From Omphiscola glabra (taxonomy: Eukaryota; Mollusca; Gastropoda; Lymnaeidae): 64,000 bases of DNA. A model generated the notes under the pieces. It worked only from the letters and a program-made list of their open reading frames with translations. It made no database searches and was not told where the DNA came from. The translations under genes and the position numbers were made by a program. Shown here piece after piece: positions 45,704-57,165 of the stretch. The stretch lies in the NCBI GenBank assembly GCA_964017045.1, contig OZ024794.1:9125099-9189098 (forward strand). Direction: 5' to 3'. The number at the start of each line of letters is the position of its first letter. Position 1 is the stretch's first letter.

Positions 45704-45850
45704 CAGTGGTTCTCAATTTTTCCGGCCATCGCTCCCCGTGGCCTCATAAATTCGCCGCACAGCCCCTTGTCAAAACAATTGTAATCATTCTCAGACTAAG
45801 CTGAAAAAAACCCTCTCTTGTAGATGAAACGTAAAACTGTGGCTTATATT
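45704..45850 (+). mobile_element. hAT-like 5' terminal fragment
   Basis: CAGTGGTTCTCAATTTTTCC followed by GGCCATCGCTCCCC resembles a hAT end related to but distinct from the SPIN-like end. No right end was found. The boundary at 45850 is approximate. Confidence 0.4.
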
Positions 45851-46198
45851 ATGTGAGCAATTATTCAAAATGCAAATGATACTTTTATTAGTTTCTTTAA
45901 ATTAATCATACGATGACTTCTAAGTGGTTTTAGATGTCTAACTTGATCACTGGTCAATTATTCTTAGTGTGATTGATGCATTGGCTGCGTTCCTGTTTCA
46001 AGTCTCTTATCGCAATTATATTGTCATCGATGTATCGCTTTGCGTTGAACGAAAGCGGGTGAACCACACTGAACCACACTGAACCACACTAAAATCACCT
46101 CTGACCAAATAAAATGATGAAAAGGCCACACGGAGCATGCATTCCATGGGAGAGAATATTCCTATACATTACATACTGACGGCAAAAGGCTTGGTACT

Positions 46199-46238
<40 letters not shown>

Positions 46239-46540
46239 TATATGTATATATATTTAAACTTGGCCTTAGAGACCCTTTTGATTATCAATTCCCTCCTCTA
46301 CGCCAACAACTGAAGTGATCATAAAAACTTTTTATTCAAACTAATCTGTGACTTGAACCAAAGGAAATAAATGTACGAATCGCTCTCATATTGGAAGTCA
46401 TCTTCATCTTCCAACACTGAAGGGGCGGTAATCTAGTATAGTTCGTCGCGGCCCTATATAGATTTTTTTTATTCCAAAGTATGGAGTACGGTTCAATTTT
46501 TTGAAAGGCTCGCCTCATTCCCCTGCAACTGTATCATCTT
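45851..46540. other. AT-rich spacer with (TA)n
   Basis: A (TA)n microsatellite is at 46203-46252. GAACCACACT repeats three times near 46062. No gene recognised. Confidence 0.5.
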
Positions 46541-48425
46541 AAGCAATGTCGTGTGTAATGTCTTTGGTGTCAGCACCATGAGAGGCAATGTCGTGTGTGA
46601 TGTCTTTGGTGTCAGCACCATGAGAGGCAATGTCGTGTGTGATGTCTTTGGTGTCAGCACCATGAGAGGCAATGTCGTGTGTGATGTCTTTGGTGTCAGC
46701 ACCATGAGAGGCAATGTCGTGTGTAATGTCTTTGGTGTCAGCACCATGAGAGGCAATGCTATGTGTGATGTCTTTGGGGTCAGCACCATGAGAGGCAATG
46801 CTATGTGTGATGTCTTTGGGGTCAGCACCATGAGAGGCAATGCTATGTGTGATGTCTTTGGGGTCAGCACCATGAGAGGCAATGCTATGTGTGATGTCTT
46901 TGGGGTCAGCACCATTAGGGGCAATGCTATGTGTGATGTCTTTGGGGTCAGGACCATGAGAGGCAATGCTATGTGTGATGTCTTTGGTGTCAGGACCATG
47001 AGAGGCAATGCTATGTGTGATGTCTTTGGGGTCAGCACCATGAGAGGCAATGCTATGTGTGATGTCTTTGGAGTCAACACCATGAGAGGCAATGATATGT
47101 GTGATGTCTTTGGGGTCAGCACCATGAGAGGCAATGCTATGTGTGATGTCTTTGGGGTCAGCACTATGAGAGGCAATGCTATGTGTGATGTCTTTGGAGT
47201 CAGCACCATGAGAGGCAATGCTATGTGTAATGTCTTTGTTGTCAGCACCATGAGAGGCAATGCTATGTGTGATGTCTTTGGGGTCAGCACCATGAGAGGC
47301 AATGCTATGTGTGATGTCTTTGGGGTCAGCACCATGAGAGGCAATGCTATGTGTGATGTCTTTGGGGTCAGCACCATAAGAGGCAATGCTATGTGTGATG
47401 TCTTTGGAGTCAGCACCATGAGAGGCAATGCTATGTGTGATGTCTTTGGAGTCAGCACCATGAGAGGCAATGCCATGTGTGATGTCTTTGGGGTCAACGC
47501 CATGAGAGGCAATGCTATGTGTGATGTCTTTGGTGTCCGCACCATGAGAGGCAATGCTATGTGTGATGTCTTTGGGGTCAGCACCATGAGAGGCAATGCT
47601 ATGTGTGATGTCTTTGGGGTCAACACCATGAGAGGCAATGCTATGTTTGATGTCTATGGTGTCAGCACCATGAGAGGCAATGCTATGTGTGATGTCTTTG
47701 GGGTCAGCACCATGAGAGGCAATGCTATGTGTGATGTCTTTGGTGTCAGCACCATGAGAGGCAATGCTATGTGTGATGTATTTGGAGTCAGCACCATGAG
47801 AGGCAATGCCATGTGTGATGTCTTTGGAGTCAACACCATGAGAGGCAATGCCATGTGTGATGTCTTTGGGGTCAGCACCATGAGAGGCAATGCTATGTGT
47901 GATGTCTTTGGAGTCAACAGCATGAGAGGCAATGCCATGTGTGATGTCTTTGGAGTCAGCACCATGAGAGGCAATGCTATGTGTGATGTCTTTGGGGTCA
48001 GCACCATGAGAGGCAATGCTATGTGTGATGTCTTTGGGGTCAGCACCATGAGAGGCAATGCTATGTGTGATGTCTTTGGTGTCAGCACCATGAGAGGCAA
48101 TGCTATGTGTGATGTCTTTGGGGTCAGCACCATGAGAGGCAATGCTATGTGTGATGTCTTTGGAGTCAGCATTATGAGAGGCAATGCTATGTGTGATGTC
48201 TTTGGGGTCAGCACCATGAGAGGCAATGCTATGTGTGATGTCTTTGGGGTCAGCACCATGAGAGGCAATGCTATGTGTGATGTCTTTGGTGTCAGCACCA
48301 TGAGAGGCAATGCTATGTGTGATGTCTTTGGGGTCAGCACCATGAGAGGCAATGCTATGTGTGATGTCTTTGGGGTCAGTACCACGAGAGGCAATGCTGT
48401 GTGTGATGATCTTGGAGTCAGCATT
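46541..48425. repeat. 42-bp minisatellite, about 45 copies, with a long open frame
   Basis: The unit contains ACCATGAGAGGCAATGCTAT and GTGATGTCTTTGGGGTCAGC. The frame 46551-48446 (+) is open for 631 codons with a 14-residue repeat (CDVFGVSTMRGNAM). In it the two most frequent variants, GGG/GGA/GGT and GCT/GCC, are synonymous. Amino-acid changes (Ser to Asn or Arg, Met to Ile) also occur, and the minus strand is open for 381 and 256 codons. The first five units carry GTCGTGTG instead of GCTATGTG. I consider it non-coding but worth a transcript check. Confidence 0.97.
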
Positions 48426-48467
48426 AGTTCCGATCAGCGTCAGTAAAAGACAACAGTTTATACTTAC

Positions 48468-48533
48468 CCTGTTCTACAGTTTCATTCACTGCAGTAAATA
48501 ACGGCTCTGACATTTTTAGCGTCCAGATGTTGG
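48468..48533 (-). CDS. Candidate short internal exon, unknown protein
   Basis: On the minus strand a pyrimidine-containing acceptor (TTCTTTGTGTCATTTATAG) precedes 66 bases and a donor GTAAGTAT. One frame is open, entered and left in phase 1 (MSEPLFTAVNETVEQ). Short enough to be chance. Confidence 0.12.
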
Positions 48534-49898
48534 CTATAAATGACACAAAGAATAATGGAAACATTTGGCAGGAGCATCGAGGAAATGTTTAAGCCAGTCT
48601 TTAAAGGGGCCGCAACAATGGCATAATTTGATTTTTTGTTGTTTTTGTTAATGGGCAGAACTGCTCTATAATATTAAATATAAATGTTTCGCCGTCGTGA
48701 TAAATAGAATTCATTCTGTTGCAAAACTTTCATTAGCGATCAGTTAAGGTTCCATTTTTTTTGAAAGACATCTCATCCATTAGAAATGCCATCTCCGCTA
48801 ATTTTGCTATGCTCTACCACTAATCACCACAATCTCAGCCTTATCTCTGCGAAGGTGGAAGCTCACTGATAACCGATATGTGAATACTTAATGGATTGTT
48901 TGCAACTTTTCCGATTGACAAATCAACATGGTAGATTACTATCACGCGTTGCAGGCAAGTCACATTTTTATATTACAAGCACAGCAAACTCTGTGAGTTA
49001 GTTTTACAGTTTATTTGCAAAGGCCATTTCAAAGTACAAGTCTGTTGTCGACAGCTTACAGCGCCCAGCTAGCTGTACACGTTATGTTAATGAATGCTGG
49101 TATATCTGTTTTGAAAAATAGACTTTAATGACAAAGGCAAAGTACTATTGAATGCGCAGCGCCCCCTTGACGCCTCCTTTGAGAGTTCCAGCGCCCCCTT
49201 GACGCCTCCTTTGAAAGTCCCAGCGCCCCTTGTCTTTTTTTTTTTTTTTTTACTTTAAATTGAAATGTCTAACGCTGTAATACATTTATGGCGTCTGTCA
49301 ACATTCAGTCTGGCAGAGTGGTCAGATTCACATTTACAGCAACTCGATTCAATTCAAGTTATCGAGGAACAATTCTCTGATGTCAGGAACAATTCTCTGA
49401 TGTCAGGAACAATTCTCTGATGTCAGGGAAAATTCTCCGAAGTTGATTCTTTCCAGTTCCTTCCTATTTCTTAGTAGCCATGTCTTATATAGTCTTTAAC
49501 GTCTTAATAACAGTGAAACGCTTTGAGATTTGACGGTAGTTGCTCAGAAAGTCCACTGGATATGCGTGTTATTAAATATGTAGTTTGAATATTATTATTA
49601 TTATTGGTAGTTTTCTATAGCGTGGTACCACAGCCTATTTAGGCTGGGCTCAGCCTAAGGCTGGGCTCACCACCCTGTACATACAATTTAACATAATCAT
49701 GAACTTTAAAATTAATTAATATGATGTATTCAGAGGACGCAAATCTATTAATACAGTTAGAAGTGTAACGAATCATAAAGAGATTTTCTAATTCATTTTT
49801 TATGAGGTGTATCATTTCGACGTTTTTCTATTTTTTTTTGCGGTGAAATTTCCATAGATTCCTACAGTATTTATGCATCTCCTTTGTTGAAGACTTAC
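48534..49898. other. Unique spacer with small repeats
   Basis: AGCGCCCCCTTGACGCCTCC is repeated near 49159 and 49191. GAACAATTCTCTGATGTCAG is repeated three times near 49370-49430. A hairpin-prone AGCCTATTTAGGCT lies near 49632. No gene recognised. Confidence 0.5.
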
Positions 49899-50014
49899 CT
49901 TATAATTGTCCCGTTCAATTTTCTCTTCATCGTATTCATTCACATCAAGTTCTACTGTAGTTCTTTTAAATAAACTTTCAGTGCATTTTCAAGACCGCTA
50001 GACGCCGTCCACAT
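49899..50014 (-). CDS. Candidate exon with a possible frameshift, unknown protein
   Basis: On the minus strand ATG at 50014 opens a 20-codon frame (MWTASSGLENALKVYLKELQ) ending TAG. The -1 frame then reads ELDVNEYDEEKIERDNYK up to a good donor AAG|GTAAGT at 49898. The heptamer TTTAAAA lies in the right register for a -1 slip just before the stop. A simpler reading is a shorter exon starting after CTACAG at 49955, or a pseudogene. Confidence 0.2.
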
Positions 50015-50204
50015 GTTGAGTGCCTTTCAGAGGCCCTTGGGATGTAGTACCACTATTATGCATGCTTGTCTGCTGTCGTCAGTACCGTTGCCTTCTCCTT
50101 TTAAGTGTCTCTTAACCGGGGTCAAAATTATATTTACTGAAGTCCTAACACCATCCGTGGGCATACGAATAAATGACTTGCGTATTTCGCACTTTCTTTT
50201 CTAC

Positions 50205-50500
50205 TCTAGACTGATGTGTTGACTCTACCCACGTCCTTAGACTGATGTGTTGACTTTACCCATGTCTCTAGACTTTGGACTTAAACCAACGTCTCTAGAC
50301 TGATTTGTGGACTTAAGCAATGTCTCTAGACGTATGTGTTGACTTAACCAATGTCTCTAAACTGAAGTGTTGACTTTTACCATGTCTCTAGACTGATGTG
50401 TTGACTTAACCAATGTCTCTAGACTGATGAGTTGACTTAACCAATGTCTCTAGACTGATGTTTTTTACTTTGCCCATGTCTCCAGACTGATGTGTTGACA
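50205..50500. repeat. 31-bp minisatellite, about 9 copies
   Basis: Units share CTAGACTGATGTGTTGACTT followed by ACCAATGTCT. Moderately diverged. Confidence 0.92.
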
Positions 50501-51066
50501 AAGTCATGTGCATCGCATAGTTTGGTGCGTCGTATGGTAGTGTGCGATGCTGCATAATGACCTTGAAAAAAATGCAAGCATCGCGTAAAAACTTTCTTAA
50601 CATTTACAAAGGGTTACTGATAATATATATATACTATATAAGGGTTACTTATTATAATATTTAACGGCCCATATATAAAATGTCAGCATCCTCGAATCTG
50701 GACGAGAGCGACATTTTGAGTTATAATATTTTGGTTGACCTTGAACTTCACAGCAGAATGTAAATATGGATTCGTCAACTATTAAAAAAAAAAGTTGCCA
50801 CTCAAAAACACAGGTCTGTAATCAAGTTATACGTAATTCAATATTTAGGCGGCAGCCTTTGCTTTCAGCGCACCCTAGTTCTGTTCTTTTGAGAACTCGT
50901 TCGTATATGACGTCACGTTTGATGTGTGCTGTAATTTCGGTCCATTATCTATATCAGATTCGTAGCCAAATTGGTGAGTGTCAAAGGGAATAATGCTCGT
51001 AAATCTGTCATTATATTCGCTCGGCATATTAATGCCATGAACCAAACATTCGCGAGATGAGTTGGC

Positions 51067-51097
<31 letters not shown>

Positions 51098-51295
51098 AGA
51101 CAGAGCGCTTCAGATGTCTGCATTCAAAGAAAAATACCGGACTCTAATGTAATGTCCGTTGTGTCCTTACATCATTGCCAGTGGATTTGAGGATACACAA
51201 TTTCTCATTACAAAATGCTTATGATATAATATATGACAGTATGGCTGAATGAGAACACAAATACAGCATAAGCCATAACTGGCTGAACCATAACG
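50501..51295. other. Spacer with (CA)n and CRE
   Basis: A CRE palindrome at 50908-50915 and a (CA)n microsatellite at 51068-51096. No gene recognised. Confidence 0.5.
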
Positions 51296-51979
51296 AAACT
51301 CTCGCATCTTGAGCACGTACTTGTAGTAGTGACACTCTCACATCTTGAACACGTACTTGTAGTAGTGACACTCTCACATCTTGAACACGTACTTGTAGTA
51401 GTGACACTCTCACATCTTGAACGCGTACTTGTAGTAGTGACACTCTCACATCTTGAACACGTACTTGTAGTAGTGACACTCTCACATCTTGAACGCGTAC
51501 TTGTAGTAGTGACACTCTCACATCTTGAACACGTATTTGTAGTAGTGACACTCTCACATCTTGAACGCGTATTTGTAGTAGTGACACTCTCACATCTTGA
51601 ACGCGTATTTGTAGTAGTGAAACTCTCACATCTTGAACGTGTACTTGTAGTAGTGACACTCTCACATCTTGAACGTGTACTTGTAGTAGTGAAACTCTCA
51701 CATATTGAACACGTACTTGTAGTAGTGACACTCTCACATCTTGAACACGTATTTGTAGTAGTGACACTCTCACATTTTGAACACGTACTTGTAGTAGTGA
51801 CACTCTCACATCTTGAACACGTACTTGTAGTAGTGACACTCTCACATCTTGAACTCGTACTTGCAGTAGTGACACTTTAACATCTTGAACACGTACTTGC
51901 AGTAGTGACACTCTCACATCTTGAACACGTACTTGTAGTAGTGACACTCACATCTTGAACACGTACTTGTAGTAGTGAC
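51296..51979. repeat. 36-bp minisatellite, left part, about 19 copies
   Basis: The unit contains GTAGTAGTGACACTCTCACA followed by TCTTGAACACGTACTT. It continues at 52582-52780 after the solo LTR. Open frames on both strands follow from the 36-bp period. Confidence 0.97.
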
Positions 51980-52581
51980 TGTTATGAAGGATGACGTGTT
52001 CTTAGCACACCTATCTCGCGTCCCACGTGCACGACCCCTCGTGAACTCTCGTGACCACCTTTGAAGTGTGGCTAGAAAAACCTTATTTACAACATAAATT
52101 CTAGTCAGGAGAACTGTCGAAAATAATAGAAGATTCTTGATAAAACGGGAAGGCAAAACAATGTGTTAGGTGGTTCGAGAGACCTTAGTAGGAAATGCCT
52201 ATAAAAAGGGCTGACCGATAGAGAGGAGGAGAGATTTTTCTTTTCCTTGATTACGAGGCATGCTATGTGTCATTATACTTTGTTGTGTGTAGAGATTTTT
52301 ATTTCCTCGTACAATTTTGTGCTCATTGTATTTTTATATACAGTACCGGTACCAGCAAATCTGTAAGTTTATAATTTTAATAATAATTCTCTTGCTGTTA
52401 TTATTTAATTGAAGTTCACAAATTAAAAAGTTATTAATTGTAATTAGCTCTGGCCTTAATTGTCGTTTTATTTGTTATTATTTTTAACCTTTGGTATCGT
52501 CCTTTATTATGGACTGTTTTTAGAACGGGCCCTAGACAAAACAACAGAGATTAAATTCTCCATCTATAACGGTCCGTAATA
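51980..52581 (+). mobile_element. Solo LTR, copy 2, inside a minisatellite
   Basis: Starts TGTTATGAAGG and ends CGGTCCGTAATA, with a 4-bp duplication TGAC at 51976-51979 and 52582-52585. The TATA box is at 52200-52206. Near-identical to 24249-24847 over most of its length, including CGTGAACTCTCGTGACC. Removing it restores the array unit exactly. Confidence 0.85.
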
Positions 52582-52780
52582 TGACACTCTCACATCTTGA
52601 ACACGTACTTGTAGTAGTGACACTCTCACATCTTGAACATGTACTTGTAGTAGTGACACTCTCACATCTTGAACACGTATTTGTAGTAGTGACACTCTCA
52701 CATCTTGAACACGTACTTGCAGTAATGAAATTCTCACATATTGAACGCGTATTTGTAGTAGTGACACTCTCACATCTTGT
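52582..52780. repeat. 36-bp minisatellite, right part, 5 to 6 copies
   Basis: Same unit and register as 51296-51979. The last units are more diverged (AATGAAATTCTCACATATTG), as expected at an array edge. Confidence 0.97.
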
Positions 52781-53477
52781 ATGCACCTTTGCTTTTGTCA
52801 ACTGTGCAGAGCTCCAGCTGCCTCGTGGCTGCAGAGGTGAAAACGATTATATGTTGACTAGTTGTTGTTGGAAAATGTGACCCTCCGCGGAGGAGAAAGT
52901 ATTCATAGTTGAGCAATATGTTGGCTAATACGGGATTGAACTTGAAAGGTTGCCGCGTTGTAAAAAAAAAAATTGGAAGAGCAATTTCGATAAATGTAAA
53001 AAAAAATTAAAATGCGACACCATCCAACTCGGTTATAGAAAGGTAACCCTGTCAAATGAACAGGAAATCTGATCGACTATGTTAGTTAATGTGACATTCT
53101 TCTGAGAATCAGGCATTCCTATAAAAAAACTGGATCATCATCCACCATGGCCAGAAACGTCCACAGCGCATCATCCTGGCTCACAGATCTGGCTCCGTCA
53201 AGAGTTGTCCAACCCGAATGCGGTATTGCCTGATGGTGAGTTTGGTCGATGTTCCGTGTAGAGGCAAACGGGCGAGATTCTTACCGTCGAAAATTTACTG
53301 GCCGACCAGACGGTCTCTTCAGCTGATACTGTACATTTTCATAATGGCGACATTTCGTAACAATTGACACTATAGTTGTATTACATATCTGAGAATTGGT
53401 CTGACAACTTTTTTTCGAAAATGGTCCCCCATCACAATCGCTTAATTCTTTACGCACGAGCTCAAATTTGTTCTTAC
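52781..53477. other. Unique spacer
   Basis: No repeat or recognised gene. It includes TGATCGACTATG and AT-rich stretches. Confidence 0.4.
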
Positions 53478-53616
53478 CTATGATAATGACAGAGAGACCA
53501 ATTTCAAACATGTGCACAACACAACTTCCATGGCACATTAGGGAACTCGTGACGCCTGAAGTTGAGGTGGTTACAGTACTGTTACTTCTGGCGTGTACTG
53601 TGTTTGTCGCGGCCAT
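53478..53616 (-). CDS. Candidate first coding exon, possible membrane protein
   Basis: On the minus strand ATG at 53616 opens 46 codons ending in the donor ATAG|GTAAGA at 53477 (phase 1). The peptide has a Ser/Thr-rich start with an N-glycosylation site (NST) at residues 12-14, two cysteines (28 and 32) and a hydrophobic run FEIGLSVIII that could begin a membrane helix. I do not recognise it. No confirmed second exon. Confidence 0.25.
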
Positions 53617-53723
53617 TTCGTCACTATAATAAACACGGATCGAGTGAAAGGTCCGACTCGATGAGTTGCCTTGACACAGAGGCACTCTTGCTTTCTAATT
53701 GGACTGGCGTGATCGCCAAAGGA

Positions 53724-54338
53724 AATTAGCTGCGCCTCCCTCAACTCCATATAATCTTAAGCCAATGTCTTAATGGAAATAACCGGTTGTTAATGAACCA
53801 TTCCCGAGTGATGCATTGTTGGAGAGTAGAAAGTGAGCAGAAACGTCTGTAGAGTATTTTAAAAAGAATGCTTATTCCAATGGGTAATAGTTAGAAGCTG
53901 TTTCCCCTAATGCAGTAGGAATCTTTACCTTCAGAGCTGTAAAGAGATACATTGATAAATATATATCTTTATGTAAGAAGGGGCCAAAGCATATGGGTTT
54001 GCGCACAGATTCTCTATTTGAATGTAACCCTTCAGATTATTGTATGAAAGGAGATTCACATTCTTTACTATCGTCTGTGTATTACTATTGTTAAATCTTT
54101 ATAGGCAAAATCCTATAGTATGTGTTTTACCATTTTCTGATTTTACAATAGAAGGGCGAGAACATTTATGTATTATTATTTTTACATTTTTAATATATAT
54201 TTTTTGGGGTTGGGTTGGGGGGGGGGCAGTTGGATGGCACATTTAATATCATTACTTAAAATTTAATTAGCAGCGCCTCCTTCAGCTCCATATAATCTTA
54301 CGCCAATGTCTTAATGGAAATAACCGGTTGTTAATGAA
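53724..54338. repeat. Pair of 74-bp direct repeats
   Basis: 53724-53797 and 54265-54338 share CTCCATATAATCTTA and GCCAATGTCTTAATGGAAAT then AACCGGTTGTTAATGAA. About 467 bp of AT-rich unique sequence lies between. They could be remnants of a terminal direct repeat or a simple segmental duplication. Confidence 0.8.
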
Positions 54339-56112
54339 AAAAAATGTATGAAAAAATAGCCATTGAATGGAATTATTTTCTTAAAATGTTGCTCATTGCG
54401 TGATAAAACGGAAGGGGATTTGAAATATTAATTTATTTTAGAGGCGTGCACAAGTGTTGATGGCATACTTTGCATTAGGATTTGCTTGGCATTAGTTAAA
54501 ATGGACCCGGACACGCAGCGCCGCCTTCCGCACCCGGGTCCCATTAGACTCAATGGTATTCGGATGTCTTTTGTGGTAGTTTTAGTTCACCCGAAGAAAT
54601 AAGTTTACAAACGTATAGTCCATTCAATTGTCTTTCATTTGATACCAAATTTTGTCTTACAAACCCAACACTAATATTTTTAATAGTTTTTTAAATCCCA
54701 ACCTCTCACTTCTGGTATCCGGGTGCGAATAGTCGCAGCCATTCGCATATAGACAGTTATATAACTAACGAGCTAATGTACTGAAACTTCTTCCATAAAA
54801 TACATTTCCAGCGAAGGAGAGGCGATGTGTGCATTTTATGTGGACTTGAAATCGGACGATATTACCGTAGTGTAAAGATTGAAGAAAGTTCAGTACAGGG
54901 CCGTTGACAAACAGTGGGTGGATTTACAAGAGTAGACCCCTACCTCAAAACTCAGGGGAAGATGGGAAAGGATCAGATTTTCTTTGAGACTAAAGACATC
55001 AAGATTTTCCTACATTTTCAAAGATACAGTTCAGGACTCAGGGGCGAATATAATGGTGGACACATGTTTACTAGGATAACAATGTGTTAATATTAGAAAC
55101 AATGCATTGTAAAAACTCCTCAAAATAAATTGCTAGTGCGAAAGAGAGTGGGAACACCTTTATGATGATCTCAAAATCTAATAATTTTACACACGTGCAA
55201 ATTTAATCTTGAAAATAGAGCCACATTTTTTTACTTTACAGTTCAGGGGTGTGAAAAAAAATAGTGTTAGATTTTTTTTTTCAAAATATGAAAATTCATG
55301 TTTCCTCTTTGAGAAAAATAAAGTTTTTTGAAAAAGTGGGTGTACATTTTTATATGATAAATACTATTTCTTTTTTTAAAAAAAAAAATACAGTAGAGGA
55401 GGGAGACAAAAGTTTGCATAATTATTTTGAATTTACTAATATATACAAAAAATCCGTTACTGTTAGAGATATTTTACATGGTTTGTAGATTTTTGACTTT
55501 TGCTTTAAGGAATTTTTTTAAACACAATTTTTAGTTTTTTTTGTATATGATAGGCGTGCAAAGGGGTTGTGTAGGCCTATATTATTTAGAAGATACAATT
55601 TCTCAAAACTAAATAATGTAAGAAACGTCAACATCTATTCATAAAAATTGTTATTGTAACAATGTTACACTATGCATAGATACTTCTTTTAAAATAAGGA
55701 GTGTCTGATCAACTTTTTCCTAAATATACATTTTTAAGGGCGTGGAAAATAGTAGACATTTGTGTGTTGCTTCTTTGTCTTTTGTTTTAAGGATACACTA
55801 CATCAAAACCAGATTCAGTTACATACATAAGAAGTTGATTTTTAGAAATTGAGACTTCTTAATAGCAGAAATTGGAGCAATATGTTTTCCAATATTGGTA
55901 ATAATACTACCCCGGAAACACCGGGTTATATTTTCTAGTTTAAATAAGTAGGCCTAGTAAGTAACGGAGGATTTATAATTTTAAAAAAACGTTTAATGCT
56001 GATGTATTAGTCACAATTTGAAGCCATTCCTGGGAGATGTCAAAGTCGTCCATATAAATCTGATTAAGACTGATCATGAAAAGTAAACAACTCCAGGTTG
56101 CTTGAGACTTTT
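54339..56112. other. Unique AT-rich region
   Basis: The longest stretch without tandem repeats. CGCACCCGGGT near 54529 and its inverted partner ATCCGGGTGCG near 54718 may be ends of a decayed element. No gene recognised. Confidence 0.45.
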
Positions 56113-56350
56113 TAAAACTATCAAGTATTCAATCAATGTGTACATTAAAAGTACCAAGTACTCAATCAATGTGTACATTAAAAGTACCAAGTATTCAATC
56201 AATGTGTACATTAAAAGTACCAAGTACTCAATCAATGTGTACATTAAAAGTACCAAGTACTCAATCAATGTGTACATTAAAAGTACCAAGTATTCAATCA
56301 ATATGTACATTAAAAGTACCAAGTATTCAATCAGTCTGTTCAATAAAACT
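56113..56350. repeat. 33-bp minisatellite, 7 copies
   Basis: The unit contains AAAAGTACCAAGTACTCAAT followed by CAATGTGTACATT. Open frames on both strands are artefacts of the period. Confidence 0.95.
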
Positions 56351-56969
56351 AAACATTTCAGTGATGTACGTTGTCAATATCGTGGGTCGTAATTTTGAGA
56401 CAAGTGTTCATTTCATTTGATTAGTTCTCATAAAGAGTTAGAATCTCTGTTTTTTAAAATCAGTTTTAGAGACAATGTTTGTTGATTATGAATTTGTAAT
56501 TCATGTTTGTCAATAATGAATTTGAAGCTCATATTCAGGCAAACACTATTTCATAATCTGGGGACGGAAAAATTCAATTGAGACTCCATGTGCAAGACTT
56601 TTTCTCTGACTTCTAGTTGTGAACTTAAAATTTACGGATTTAGCATCACCCAAAATTTGTCGTTTGCAAATTTACATAATAATTGGTTTTGACTTTTGTC
56701 CCGCCTGGGTTTGTTGACCCAGTCGTCGTGAACAAATTCGTAAAACAAACTTGAGCGTCTTGAAGACTACACCAAGATGGACCCGAGCTTTAGATTTCTG
56801 TTTGAGAACATCCAAGTGTATTTAACGTGCCGAATGGCGCACACTTGAAAAGCACTAGGAGAGATGTTAATAGTTACATCCCTTCTGCAAACTGTGGTCG
56901 TGTTGTGCACGGTGCACTCAGTCCTGGAGAGAGGGAAGGAGAGCGAGGGGAAGCACGAAATCCTTGTAC
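56351..56969. other. Unique spacer
   Basis: No gene recognised. TGAATTTGTAATTCATGTTT and a similar copy lie near 56489-56535. Confidence 0.4.
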
Positions 56970-57165
56970 CATAGCTTCCTGTCGCCCCCTGTTGCCGCAC
57001 GTAACTTCCCATTGGCTTGATCCAGTAGCTTCTTGTCGCCTCCTGTAGCTTCCCATTGGCCTGATCCAGCAGCTTCTTGTCGCCTCCTGTAGCTTCCCAT
57101 TGGCCAGATCCAGTAGCTTCTTGTCGCCTCCTGTAGCTTCCCATTGGCTTGATCCAGGATCCTTC
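56970..57165. repeat. 44-bp minisatellite, 4 to 5 copies
   Basis: Units share AGCTTCTTGTCGCCTCCTGT followed by AGCTTCCCATTGGC. The inner AGCTTC appears twice per unit. Confidence 0.93.

Noticed and set aside
49060..49105. 46-base exon on the minus strand after TTTTTCAAAACAG
   Set aside because: Signals are present but its phase does not chain with neighbouring candidates and it is too short to judge.
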